Of a DNA stretch of 33,050 nt, positions 21,700 through 29,182 are shown piece after piece. The notes beneath the pieces are model-generated. The model was not told the DNA's origin, searched no databases, and was given only the letters and a program-made list of their open reading frames with translations. Position 1 is the stretch's first letter, and each line of letters opens with the position of its first letter. The translations under genes and the position numbers were made by a program. This stretch comes from DATKQY01 sp035532475 (GTDB lineage: Bacteria > Actinomycetota > Acidimicrobiia > Acidimicrobiales > Bog-793): assembly GCA_035532475.1 (NCBI GenBank), contig DATKQY010000065.1, positions 1 to 33,050 of the forward strand, written 5' to 3'.

Positions 21700-22886
21700 G
21701 TCGGCACCGCCTCGACGAGCGCTGTGCGGATGACGGCGCGCGACGGGGCCTGCTCGGCCACCCGCAGCGCCAGCGGCGCACGTCCCGGCGTGACCGAGCC
21801 GAGCACGACGCTGCGGCTTGCCCCGGTGCACGACGCCACCGTGGCCGGCAGGTTGTGGAGCGTGAGGAAGCCGACGACGGCGAAGACGAGGGCCTCCTTC
21901 GCGGCCGAGGGGATGCCGTAGTCCTCGATCGACCGCACGGTGACGCCGGGCAACCGGGCGGCGAGCTCGCGCATGAGCGTCGGGTTGCGGGTGCCGCCGC
22001 CGGAGGCGACGACGTCGCACACCTGCCAGCGGACGAGCTCGGCGGCGACGGTCTCGGCGGTGAGCGCCACGAGCGTGGCGAGGAGGTCGTCGGGGGCGAC
22101 GTCGCGACCGGCGAGGCGGTCGAGGAGGTACTCGAGGTGGAACAGCTCCTTGCCGGTCGACTTCGGCGGCGCCGCCGCGTAGTAGGGCTCGTCGAGCAGA
22201 TCGGCGAGGAGCGCCCGGTCGACGGCGCCGGCGGCCGCGCGCCGGCCCGCCTCGTCGTAGGCGTGGCGCCCGGCGCTCAGGTGGGACACCGCTGCGTCCA
22301 ACAGCGCGTTCGCCGGCCCGGTGTCGTACGCGATCGGCTCGGTGCCCGGCCCGACGACGGTGATGTTGGCGATGCCGCCGAGGTTCAGCGCGGCACGGGT
22401 GTGGCTTCCGGGGCCGCCGAGCAGCAGGACGTCGAGGAGGCTCGCGAGCGGGGCGCCCTGGCCCCCGACGGTCAGGTCCCGGCTCCGGACGTCGCTCACG
22501 ACGGCCGCCCCGGTGCGCTCGGCGATCCACGCCGGCTCGCCGAGCTGGAGGGTGCCGAGGGCCGACCCGTCCGCCACCCAGTGGAACACCGTCTGGCCGT
22601 GCGAGCACACGGCCTCGGCGGCCCCGTCGAAGCACGTCCTCGCGAGGTCGTCGGCGACCTCGGCGAAGGTCTGGCCGATGGCGGTGTCCAGGCGGCACAC
22701 CTGCTCGACGGTCGTCGTCGCGGGCGGCAGCACGGCGCCGATCTCGGCGCGCAGCCCGTCGGGGTAGGGGTGCGAGACGTGGCCGCGCAGGTCGCACTGG
22801 AGGGTCGTGCCGTCGAGCTCGAGATCGACGGCCACCGCCTCGATGGCGTCGTAGGAGGTGCCCGAGATCATCCCGATCATCCGCAT
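21696..22886 (-). CDS. anmK: 1,6-Anhydro-N-acetylmuramic acid kinase
   Basis: 396 aa. Opens the anhydro ring of 1,6-anhydroMurNAc and phosphorylates it to MurNAc-6-P using ATP, a cell-wall recycling step. ASKHA-fold motifs: GMISGTSYDAIEA, VCSHGQTVFH, GEPAWIAERTG, DVRSRDLTVGGQGAPLA (general-base Asp region), LNLGGIANIT, AYDTGPANALLDA, PKSTGKELF and ASGGGTRNPTLM. Two signatures differ from the proteobacterial enzyme: SGTSxDGxD is SGTSYDAIE, and DTGPGN is DTGPAN; as I recall such variants occur in actinobacterial homologues. It lies 64 nt downstream of the DppC-like permease and overlaps the OppD-like ATPase, i.e. it is inside the importer operon, implying that an imported sugar is its substrate. 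Start ATG 22886; ATG 22880 is possible. Confidence 0.92.
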   Translation of the reverse strand: MRMIGMISGTSYDAIEAVAVDLELDGTTLQCDLRGHVSHPYPDGLRAEIGAVLPPATTTVEQVCRLDTAIGQTFAEVADDLARTCFDGAAEAVCSHGQTVFHWVADGSALGTLQLGEPAWIAERTGAAVVSDVRSRDLTVGGQGAPLASLLDVLLLGGPGSHTRAALNLGGIANITVVGPGTEPIAYDTGPANALLDAAVSHLSAGRHAYDEAGRRAAAGAVDRALLADLLDEPYYAAAPPKSTGKELFHLEYLLDRLAGRDVAPDDLLATLVALTAETVAAELVRWQVCDVVASGGGTRNPTLMRELAARLPGVTVRSIEDYGIPSAAKEALVFAVVGFLTLHNLPATVASCTGASRSVVLGSVTPGRAPLALRVAEQAPSRAVIRTALVEAVPT

Positions 22887-22950
22887 CGTCGTTCCCGCTC
22901 CTCTCCTGTGGCGCCCGGTGCGCGCCCGGCCGTCGGCGCCTCGTGGACGG

Positions 22951-23874
22951 TCATCGGTTGCGCGCCCGGGGGTCGAACGCGTCGCGCAGGCCGTCGCCGA
23001 CGAAGTTGAAGCCGATGACGGCGAGCACGATGGCGATCGAAGGGCCGGCGAGCGTCCACCAGGCGATCCCGGCGAGGCTGCTCGACTGGCTGACCATCTC
23101 GCCGAGCGACGCCGTCGGCGGGGGTGGCCCGAGGCCGAGGAAGCTGAGGCTCGCCTCGGCGAGGACCGCCCACGACAGCGCCAGGCTCGTCTGCACCGCG
23201 ACGGCGCCGCCGACGTTCGGCAGGATGTGGCGCAGCAGGAGCCGGGTGCGGGAGAAGCCGAGGACGCGCCCGGCGCGCACGAAGTCGGCCTCCCGAAGCG
23301 CCAGGACGGGGCCGCGGACGACGCGCACGAAGATCGGGACGTAGCCGACCCCGATGGCGAGCGCGCTGTTCAGCCACCCGGGCCCGAGGGCCGTCACGAT
23401 GGCGAGCGCGAGGAGGATGGCGGGGATGGCGAAGAGGATGTCGGTGACGCGCATGATGAGCAACGAGGGCCACCGGCCGAGGAACCCCGCGACGATGCCC
23501 GCGACGGTGCCGACGACGCCGGCGATGAGCACCGCGACGACGGCGATCTCGAGCGAGACCCCGATCCCTTGGAGCACGAGGGAGAAGACGTCCCGCCCGA
23601 ACTGGTCGGTCCCGAAGAGGTGGTGGAGCGAGACGCCCTTCAAGGCGGCGGACGCGTCCGCGTAGGTCGGGCTGTAGGGGGTGCCGCCCGCCGCGGCGAC
23701 GATGGCGGCGAGGACGACGATCGCCACGAGCACGCAGCCGACCCGGCCGTTGCGGTTGTGCACCAGCGCGCCGAGCAGGCTGCGGCGCTCCGGCTCGGCG
23801 ACGTCGTCCAGCCTCGTCGGGAGCGGCGCAGGTGGTGCAGCCGGCGCCGGCGCCGGGGTCCACGGGGTGCTCAC
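22951..23874 (-). CDS. Peptide-type ABC transporter permease, DppC/OppC family
   Basis: 307 aa. Inner-membrane channel subunit. A Pro/Ala-rich cytoplasmic N-terminus (about 1-30) is followed by LLGALVHNRNGRVG, a first membrane helix, the periplasm-side segment HLFGTDQFGRDVFSLVLQG typical of DppC proteins, five further helices, and an EAA coupling loop in ADFVRAGRVLGFSRTRLLLRHILPN. The C-terminus GFNFVGDGLRDAFDPR is characteristic. GTG 23874 overlaps the stop of the DppB-like gene (GTGA). It pairs with that permease to move the ligand delivered by the binding protein at the head of the operon. Confidence 0.93.
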   Translation of the reverse strand: MSTPWTPAPAPAAPPAPLPTRLDDVAEPERRSLLGALVHNRNGRVGCVLVAIVVLAAIVAAAGGTPYSPTYADASAALKGVSLHHLFGTDQFGRDVFSLVLQGIGVSLEIAVVAVLIAGVVGTVAGIVAGFLGRWPSLLIMRVTDILFAIPAILLALAIVTALGPGWLNSALAIGVGYVPIFVRVVRGPVLALREADFVRAGRVLGFSRTRLLLRHILPNVGGAVAVQTSLALSWAVLAEASLSFLGLGPPPPTASLGEMVSQSSSLAGIAWWTLAGPSIAIVLAVIGFNFVGDGLRDAFDPRARNR

Positions 23875-24827
23875 CGCGACCTCGTGCGCGGGTCGATCAC
23901 CGTGTAGAGCACGTCGACGAGCATGTTCACGATCACGAACCCCGTGGCGAACAGCAGCGTGAGGGTCTGTACGACGGGGAAGTCGCGGTTGTTGATCGAC
24001 GTGACGAGGAGCCGCCCGAGGCCGGGCAGGACGAAGATCTGCTCGATGATCACGGTCCCGCCGAGCAGGTAGCCGAGCTGGATGCCCGACATCGTCACGA
24101 TCGGGACGAGCGCGTTCAGCAGGAGGTGGCGCCACGTCACCGCGCTCGGCGAGAGCCCCTTGCCCCGCGCCGTGCGGGTGAAGTTCAGGTTCGTGACCTC
24201 AAGCACCGCCGCACGCGTCGTGCGCATGATCGCCGCACCGATGCCGAGGCTGAGCGCGAGCGCGGGGAAGAAGATCTGCTGGACGTTGAGCCACGGGTTG
24301 GAGAACAGGCCGGCGAAGGCCTGCGAGGACGGGAAGTAGTGGAAGGTCGAGGCGAGGAAGGTGACGAGCCCCGTCCCGATGATGAAGCTCGGCACGCCGA
24401 GCCCGAAGACGGCGACGCCCTGGCCGATGTCGTCCGCGATCCGACCGGGCCGGAGCGCGCCGAGCACGCCGAAGCCCACGCCGATCAACAGGCCGAGGAG
24501 CATCGCCGCGATCGCCAGCTCCAAGGTGACGGGGAGCGCCGAGCCGATGAGCGACGCGACGGACACGCGGGCGGCGAGGGAGATCCCGAGGTTCCCGCTG
24601 AAGGTGGAGCCGACCCAGTCGGCGTACTGGTTGAGGAGTGGCTGGCCGATCCCGTAGTAGTGGTTCAGCGCGACCAGCTGGGCGTGGGTGAGCAGCCCGG
24701 CGCTCACCCCGAGCGACGCGGTCACGGCGTTGCCGGGGAGGAGGCGGAGGATCACGAAGATCACGACGGAGACGCCGAAGAGCGTCACGACCGTCGTCGC
24801 GATGCGCCGCCCGATGCCAAGCAGCAT
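23871..24827 (-). CDS. Peptide-type ABC transporter permease, DppB/OppB family
   Basis: 318 aa. Typical DppB start (GRRIATTVVTLFGVSVVIFVILRLLPGN) with the first membrane helix, a large extracytoplasmic loop (HYYGIGQPLLNQYADW), then helices with LGISLAARVSV and TLELAIAAMLLGLLIG. The EAA coupling loop is around FTRTARGKGLSPSAVTWRHLLLNAL, and the C-terminus is IVNMLVDVLYTVIDPR. Length normal. ATG 24827. It is separated from the binding-protein gene by 112 bp containing a strong hairpin, so it is probably expressed at a lower level than the binding protein. Confidence 0.93.
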   Translation of the reverse strand: MLLGIGRRIATTVVTLFGVSVVIFVILRLLPGNAVTASLGVSAGLLTHAQLVALNHYYGIGQPLLNQYADWVGSTFSGNLGISLAARVSVASLIGSALPVTLELAIAAMLLGLLIGVGFGVLGALRPGRIADDIGQGVAVFGLGVPSFIIGTGLVTFLASTFHYFPSSQAFAGLFSNPWLNVQQIFFPALALSLGIGAAIMRTTRAAVLEVTNLNFTRTARGKGLSPSAVTWRHLLLNALVPIVTMSGIQLGYLLGGTVIIEQIFVLPGLGRLLVTSINNRDFPVVQTLTLLFATGFVIVNMLVDVLYTVIDPRTRSR

Positions 24828-24895
24828 GTCGACCCTTACGCTCCGTTCCTGCTCCCGGGCGTTCCCTGCACGAGCTGTATGCCGAGACGATGACG

Positions 24896-24929
24896 GCGGC
24901 CGGCCGGCGGCACGGCGCCGGCCGGCCGC
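24896..24929 (-). terminator. Hairpin between binding-protein and permease genes, probable partial terminator/attenuator
   Basis: A perfect 13-bp stem, GCGGCCGGCCGGC (24896-24908) with GCCGGCCGGCCGC (24917-24929) around 8 nt, starts about 10 nt downstream of the binding-protein stop. Such stems after solute-binding-protein genes often limit read-through and stabilise the upstream mRNA. Effect here is inferred. Confidence 0.55.
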
Positions 24930-24939
24930 TCGTCACACG

Positions 24940-26478
24940 CTAGGAGACGGTCGTCTGCGCGAGCGACTGGAGCGAGCGCGTCGGGCTGATCTGGAACCCC
25001 TTCACGCCCGGGGCGAGAACGGCGTAGTCGAAGCTGTCGAAGAGCCAGATCCACACGGCGTTCGACGTGAGGTTGTTCGACAGCTGCGCCCAGATCTTCG
25101 TCCGGGTGGCGGTCGAGGCGGCGCTGTCGCCCGAGACGATCAGCTTCTGCAGCGCCGACGAGCTGTAGCCCGCCGGGACCGAGAGGTTCGCGCCCGGCCC
25201 GAAGTAGCGGCCGTACATCGTGTACGGGTCGGGGTTCGCCCCGTTGTAGGCGAAGGCCGCCTGGAACTGACCCTTCAGCCAGTCCTGGATGTACGCGTCA
25301 CCGGCGAGGTTCTGGATGTTCATGGTGATGCCCACCTGGGCGAGGTTGGCCTGGACGGTGATCGCCTGCGCGTTGCTCGACGGGTCGAGGTCGGTCGAGG
25401 TGATCGCCGTGAAGGAGAAGCCGTTCGCGTTCCCCGCCTGGCGGAGGTAGCTCCTCGCCTTGGTCAGGTCGGGCGTCGGGCAGACCGCCGAGACCGGGTT
25501 CGAGGCGAACTGGCCCACCGGGACGGGTCCGACGACCTTGCCCTGGCCGAACACCGAGGCCCCGAGGACCTGCGTGCGGTTGACCGCGCAGGCGATCGCC
25601 AGCCGGTTGTTCACGTTGGCGAGCGGCCCGGTGAGGTCCTGCAGCATCATCGCCCGGTAGGAGAGGTCGAGCACCTTCAGCACCTTGTAGGCGCTCGGCA
25701 GGTGGTTCGCCACCTGGGGCTGGGTGAGCAGCGCGAGCTGGACGGTGTGCGCCTGCAGCGCCGAGGCGATCGACTGCTCGGAGGGGATCGTCTTGATCTC
25801 GACCGTGCCGATCGACGGCTTTCCGCCCCAGAAGTTCGGGTTCGCCCGCACTGTGTAGGAGTTGTCCGGGCTCCAGCTCACGAAGGTGAACGCCCCGGTG
25901 CCGTCGGGCTTCTTCGCCACGGTGCCGGCAGCGATCGCCTTGGACGAGAGCATCGCGAGGTTCATCGAGGTGAGCCCGTCGATGATCGAGGTGTCGGGTC
26001 GGCTGAGGAGGAACCGGACCTCGTAGGGGCCGACCCGCACGACCTGCTTCACGGTGCTCACGTAGGAGGCCGCGGCAGCGCCGGTCTTCGGGTTCTGCAC
26101 CCGCTTGATGGTCGCCGCGACGTCGGCGGAGGTGAAGGTGTGCCCGTCGGCGAACTTGACACCCTTTCGCAGCATGAAGGTGAGCACCCGGCTCCCGCCC
26201 GAGAACTTCCAGGAGGTGGCGAGGTCCGGAACCACCTGGAGCTGCTGGTTGAACTTGACGAGCGTCTCGTAGTTCAACCCCAGGGCCTGCAGGTCGAGGA
26301 AGTTCGTCGCCACCTGCGGGTCGAGCTTCTGCACGCTGAGCGTGCTCCCGACGACCAGGGTCGACGCCGACTTCCTCGGCGCGACGGTCGCCGAGGCGCT
26401 CGGCCCGAACGCGGCGAGCATGCCGGCCACCGCCCCGACGCTGGCGAGTGCTCCGAAACTGCGGAATCGACGGCCCAT
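24940..26478 (-). CDS. ABC transporter substrate-binding protein, family 5 (peptide/muropeptide type)
   Basis: 512 aa. Extracellular receptor of the importer. Signal sequence about 1-31 (MGRRFRSFGALASVGAVAGML, then FGPSASA) ends in an AxA-like signal peptidase I site; there is no lipobox cysteine, unusual for a Gram-positive-type binding protein. SBP_bac_5 features: LDPQVATNFLDLQALGLNYETLVKF, VPDLATSWKF, LRKGVKFADGHTFTSADVAATIKRV, GTGAFTFVSWSPDNSYTVRANPNFW and VNNRLAIACAVNRTQV. The family carries oligopeptides, dipeptides and, in Agrobacterium (YepA with YejBEF), muropeptides; the company of anmK, murQ-nagA and a murein-dipeptide epimerase makes a muropeptide the most likely ligand. ATG 26478 has GGAGGTGG 8 nt upstream. 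First gene of the leftward operon. Confidence 0.9.
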   Translation of the reverse strand: MGRRFRSFGALASVGAVAGMLAAFGPSASATVAPRKSASTLVVGSTLSVQKLDPQVATNFLDLQALGLNYETLVKFNQQLQVVPDLATSWKFSGGSRVLTFMLRKGVKFADGHTFTSADVAATIKRVQNPKTGAAAASYVSTVKQVVRVGPYEVRFLLSRPDTSIIDGLTSMNLAMLSSKAIAAGTVAKKPDGTGAFTFVSWSPDNSYTVRANPNFWGGKPSIGTVEIKTIPSEQSIASALQAHTVQLALLTQPQVANHLPSAYKVLKVLDLSYRAMMLQDLTGPLANVNNRLAIACAVNRTQVLGASVFGQGKVVGPVPVGQFASNPVSAVCPTPDLTKARSYLRQAGNANGFSFTAITSTDLDPSSNAQAITVQANLAQVGITMNIQNLAGDAYIQDWLKGQFQAAFAYNGANPDPYTMYGRYFGPGANLSVPAGYSSSALQKLIVSGDSAASTATRTKIWAQLSNNLTSNAVWIWLFDSFDYAVLAPGVKGFQISPTRSLQSLAQTTVS

Positions 26479-26567
26479 GGCGGACCACCTCCAATCCGGT
26501 CGGCGTGACGACCGATCACGCCGGTAAGAGGTACGTACCGAGAAGTTACAAGTTCAACCCCGGCGGC

Positions 26568-26596
26568 ATACTATGTCACGTGGAGCCCCGGGTCAC
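26568..26596 (-). promoter_or_regulatory. Candidate promoter for the leftward transporter operon
   Basis: On the minus strand, -35 GTGACC (26596-26591), 17-nt spacer, -10 TAGTAT (26573-26568). The -10 fits TAnnnT; the -35 is one base off TTGACC. The predicted start near 26561 would give a leader of about 80 nt before the binding-protein gene. Confidence 0.45.
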
Positions 26597-26616
26597 GCGC
26601 CCAGGTGGCATACGAT

Positions 26617-26642
26617 CAAATACCTCGTTCACAGGGTATTTG
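26617..26642. promoter_or_regulatory. Inverted repeat CAAATACC-N10-GGTATTTG, candidate operator
   Basis: A perfect 8-bp inverted repeat with a 10-nt spacer sits in the divergent intergenic region, 20 bp upstream of the leftward -35 and 74 bp upstream of the rightward -35. It is AT-rich in a very GC-rich region and contains GGTAT half-sites like those in operators of HutC-type regulators such as NagR/YvoA. The adjacent GntR-family gene is the natural candidate to bind it. Confidence 0.5.
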
Positions 26643-26682
26643 TCGAGGTTGGCGACGGGGACACGCTGGGTGATGAGACCTG

Positions 26683-26697
26683 CTGGTATCGATATGG
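26683..26697. promoter_or_regulatory. Second candidate operator, CTGGTATCGATATGG
   Basis: This site contains the palindrome TATCGATA (26687-26694) preceded by another GGTAT half-site and lies 20 bp upstream of the rightward -35. It resembles the NagR/DasR type of site only loosely; proposed because it shares GGTAT with the repeat at 26617-26642. Confidence 0.3.
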
Positions 26698-26716
26698 CGG
26701 CAAGTTGTCATGATCG

Positions 26717-26746
26717 TTGACCAGACCAATGACCGCCAACTACCGT
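26717..26746 (+). promoter_or_regulatory. Candidate promoter for the rightward regulator operon
   Basis: TTGACC (26717-26722), 18-nt spacer, TACCGT (26741-26746) on the plus strand. Predicted transcription start near 26753, leaving roughly 50 nt of leader before ATG 26805. Confidence 0.5.
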
Positions 26747-26804
26747 TCAGGTGCTACGTGGGACGACGAGCGCGTTCGATCGACGGAAGGTGCGGTCGGT
26801 GCCG

Positions 26805-28088
26805 ATGAACGGCGAAGCCCTGAAGCATCGCCGGGTCTACGAGGCGTTGCTGCGGATGGCCAGCGAGCTGCCGGCCGACACCGCGCTGCCGACGGAGCGG
26901 GAGCTCTGCGCCTCCTTCGCCGTCTCGCGCTCGACCGTGCGCCGGGCGCTGCACGAGCTCGAGGTGGAGCAACGCGTCTACCGCCAGCAGGGCCGGGGGA
27001 CCTTCGTGGCCGGGCCCAAGATCGACCAGCTCCTCGAGCTCACCAGCCACACCGAGGACATGCGGGCCCACGGCGTGCGGCCTGGCTCGAAGCTCGTCGA
27101 CGTGAGCCGGATCACGGCCGACGGCGAGGTCGCGTCGAAGCTCGAGCTCCCGGTCGGCGCGGAGGTGCTCCGCATCGAGCGGGTGCGCCTCGCCGACGGC
27201 GAGCCGATCGCCATCGAGGCGCTCTACGTCGACGCCGAGCGCTTCGACGACCTGATGTCCGCGCTCGGCGAGGAAGGCTCCTTCTACCAGCTCCTCCACC
27301 GCCGCTACGGCGTCGACCTCGCCTCGGCCGACGAGACGATCGAGGCGGTGGCCGCCGGCGAGCGCGAGGCCGAGCTCCTCGGCACCGTGCCGGGCGCGCC
27401 GATGCTGCTGCTCGCCCGGCGGACGGTCGACACCTCCGGGCGGTCCACCGAGTACGTCCGTTCCTTCTACCGGGGCGACCGCTTCCGCTTCCGGGCGCAC
27501 CTCGAGCGCCCGCGCCCGGCCGCCACCCCGGCGGCTCCGACGTTCCGCCTGGGGCGGGAGGAGGACGCTCCCGAGCTCGCCGCCGTCTTCGCCGACGCCT
27601 GGCGCGCGGGCTATGGCGGGATCGTCGACGACGCCGTGCTCGAGGCGCTCGACGACGCCGAGCTCACCGAGTGGCTGCGGGGCCTCGTCGCCTCGCGCAT
27701 CCAGGCGACGATCGTCGCGCTGGACGCCACCTCGAGGGTCGTCGGGTTCGCCCGTGTCGGCGACGATCCCGACGACGCCCGCCGGGGGCAGATCTACGCC
27801 CTGTACGTGCGGCCCGACGCGGCGGGACGGGGCGTCGGCCGGGCCCTCCTGCAGCAGGGACTCGACGCGCTGGCGGCGCGGGGGCGCAACGACGTTACGT
27901 TGTGGGTCTTCAAGGAGAACGAGCGCGCCCGTGCCCTCTACGCGTCGTGCGGCTTCGTGCCCGACGGCACCCAGCGCGTCGAGGCGCAGTTCGGCGCCGA
28001 GGAGGTCCGCATGCTCCGCACCGCCGGGCGCGCCGCGGCCGCAGGCGACGGGGCACCTCCGCTCGGCGCCGCGGCGAGCGCCGGTTGA
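26805..28088 (+). CDS. GntR/HutC-type regulator (HTH-UTRA) fused to a GNAT acetyltransferase domain
   Basis: 427 aa in three modules. Residues about 8-72: winged HTH of the GntR family (RRVYEALLRMASELP, LPTERELCASFAVSRSTVRRALHELE, QGRGTFVAGPK). Residues about 78-232: UTRA ligand-binding domain (TEDMRAHGVRPGSKLVDVSR, LPVGAEVLRIERVRLADGEPIA, RSFYRGDRFRFRAHLE), which in relatives such as NagR and DasR binds amino-sugar phosphates. Residues about 246-405: GNAT N-acetyltransferase (FRLGREEDAPELAAVFADAW, IYALYVRPDAAGRGVGRALL with the acetyl-CoA loop RGVGRA at 342-347, ENERARALYASCGFV). Most HutC regulators end after UTRA. Likely controls both divergent operons; the GNAT role is unknown. ATG 26805 is the first codon of the conserved part; GTG 26799 has better spacing from GGAAGG. 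The stop overlaps the next start (TGATG). Confidence 0.85.
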   Translation: MNGEALKHRRVYEALLRMASELPADTALPTERELCASFAVSRSTVRRALHELEVEQRVYRQQGRGTFVAGPKIDQLLELTSHTEDMRAHGVRPGSKLVDVSRITADGEVASKLELPVGAEVLRIERVRLADGEPIAIEALYVDAERFDDLMSALGEEGSFYQLLHRRYGVDLASADETIEAVAAGEREAELLGTVPGAPMLLLARRTVDTSGRSTEYVRSFYRGDRFRFRAHLERPRPAATPAAPTFRLGREEDAPELAAVFADAWRAGYGGIVDDAVLEALDDAELTEWLRGLVASRIQATIVALDATSRVVGFARVGDDPDDARRGQIYALYVRPDAAGRGVGRALLQQGLDALAARGRNDVTLWVFKENERARALYASCGFVPDGTQRVEAQFGAEEVRMLRTAGRAAAAGDGAPPLGAAASAG

Positions 28089-29182
28089 TGGCCCCTGCCG
28101 CCCAGCTCGGCATCGAGCTCGCCGTCCGGCCGCGCGCCTGGCGCGCGCGCTGGGACCGCCTCGTCGGCGCGCTCGAACGGCTGCTCGCCGGCGGGTACCC
28201 GCCGGCCGTCGCGCTGGCCGTCGTCGAGCGCGACGGTCCGGTCCTCAGCGCCTGGGGAGGGTTCGCCTGCACGCTCGGCGAGCCGGTGCCGCTCGAGCGG
28301 ACGACGCTGTTCGACCTCGCCTCGCTGACCAAGGTCGTCGCCACGGTGCCGCTCGCGCTCCTCCTCGCCGAACGCGGCGCCTGGGACCTCGCCGACCCGG
28401 TGCGCTCGTACGTCCCCGGCTACCCGCGTCCCGACGTCACGCTCCGGCACCTGCTGACCCACACCTCGGGCCTCGTCGCGCACCGGCCGTTCTTCGAGAC
28501 GCTGCGGGGGCGGGCAGCGATCCGGGCGGCGGTGCTCGCGGAGGCCGCCCACGGTGGCCCGACGGGCGACGTCGTCTACAGCGACCTCAACTTCATGCTG
28601 CTCGGCTGGGCGCTCGAGGCACGCGGCGGCGCGCGCCTCGACCGTCTCGTGCGCGACGGGGTCACCCGGCCGCTGCAGATGGCGAAGACGCGCTTCACCC
28701 CGCCCCCGACGCTTCGCCGCCGGTGCGCCGCCACCGAGCTCGACGGCGACCAGCGCAACGAGCCGGGGCTCGTCTGGGGGGTCGTCCACGACGGCAACGC
28801 CGCGGCGCTCGGCGGGATCGCCGGGCACGCCGGGCTGTTCGCTCCGCTCGGCGACATGATCCGCTTCGTCCGGCCCCTGCTCGACACCGCCCGCCATCCG
28901 GTCCTCTCGGTCGGCTCCCTGGCGATGCTCTCGCGCCGGAGCGCCGCGACGGGCGGCGACGTGCGCTCGATCGGCTGGAGGCTCGCCCCCGAGGGGTGGG
29001 GGGACTGGCCCGTCGGGACGTACTGGCACACCGGGTTCACGGGGACGTCGCTGCTCGTCGCGCCCGGGAGCGGCGTCGCCGTCGTGTGCCTGACGAACGG
29101 CGTGCACCCGGCGCGGCGCCCCGAGGACCAAGCGCGCGTGCGGGCGGAGCTGCACGCGCTCGTCGCCGAAGCCTACCGGTGA
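28088..29182 (+). CDS. Serine hydrolase of the beta-lactamase/DD-peptidase family (YbbE-like)
   Basis: 364 aa. PF00144-type fold with all three catalytic motifs: Ser79-x-x-Lys82 in DLASLTKVV, Tyr164 in VYSDLNF, and HTG at 314-316 in YWHTGFTGTS. HLLTHTSGL and VHDGNAAALGGIAGHAGLFAP are family-typical; the latter is also typical of serine hydrolases found beside murQ (Bacillus ybbE in the murQ-murR-murP operon). No signal peptide is apparent, so it probably acts in the cytosol. A role on the peptide or ester part of imported muropeptides is inferred; esterase, D-aminopeptidase or amidase activities cannot be told apart from sequence. ATG 28088 overlaps the regulator stop; the stop overlaps the murQ-nagA start. 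Confidence 0.85.
   Translation: MAPAAQLGIELAVRPRAWRARWDRLVGALERLLAGGYPPAVALAVVERDGPVLSAWGGFACTLGEPVPLERTTLFDLASLTKVVATVPLALLLAERGAWDLADPVRSYVPGYPRPDVTLRHLLTHTSGLVAHRPFFETLRGRAAIRAAVLAEAAHGGPTGDVVYSDLNFMLLGWALEARGGARLDRLVRDGVTRPLQMAKTRFTPPPTLRRRCAATELDGDQRNEPGLVWGVVHDGNAAALGGIAGHAGLFAPLGDMIRFVRPLLDTARHPVLSVGSLAMLSRRSAATGGDVRSIGWRLAPEGWGDWPVGTYWHTGFTGTSLLVAPGSGVAVVCLTNGVHPARRPEDQARVRAELHALVAEAYR

Noticed and set aside
26448..26720. 90-codon plus-strand frame in the divergent control region
   Set aside because: It overlaps the start of the binding-protein gene and the candidate promoters, lacks family similarity and has no good ribosome binding site.
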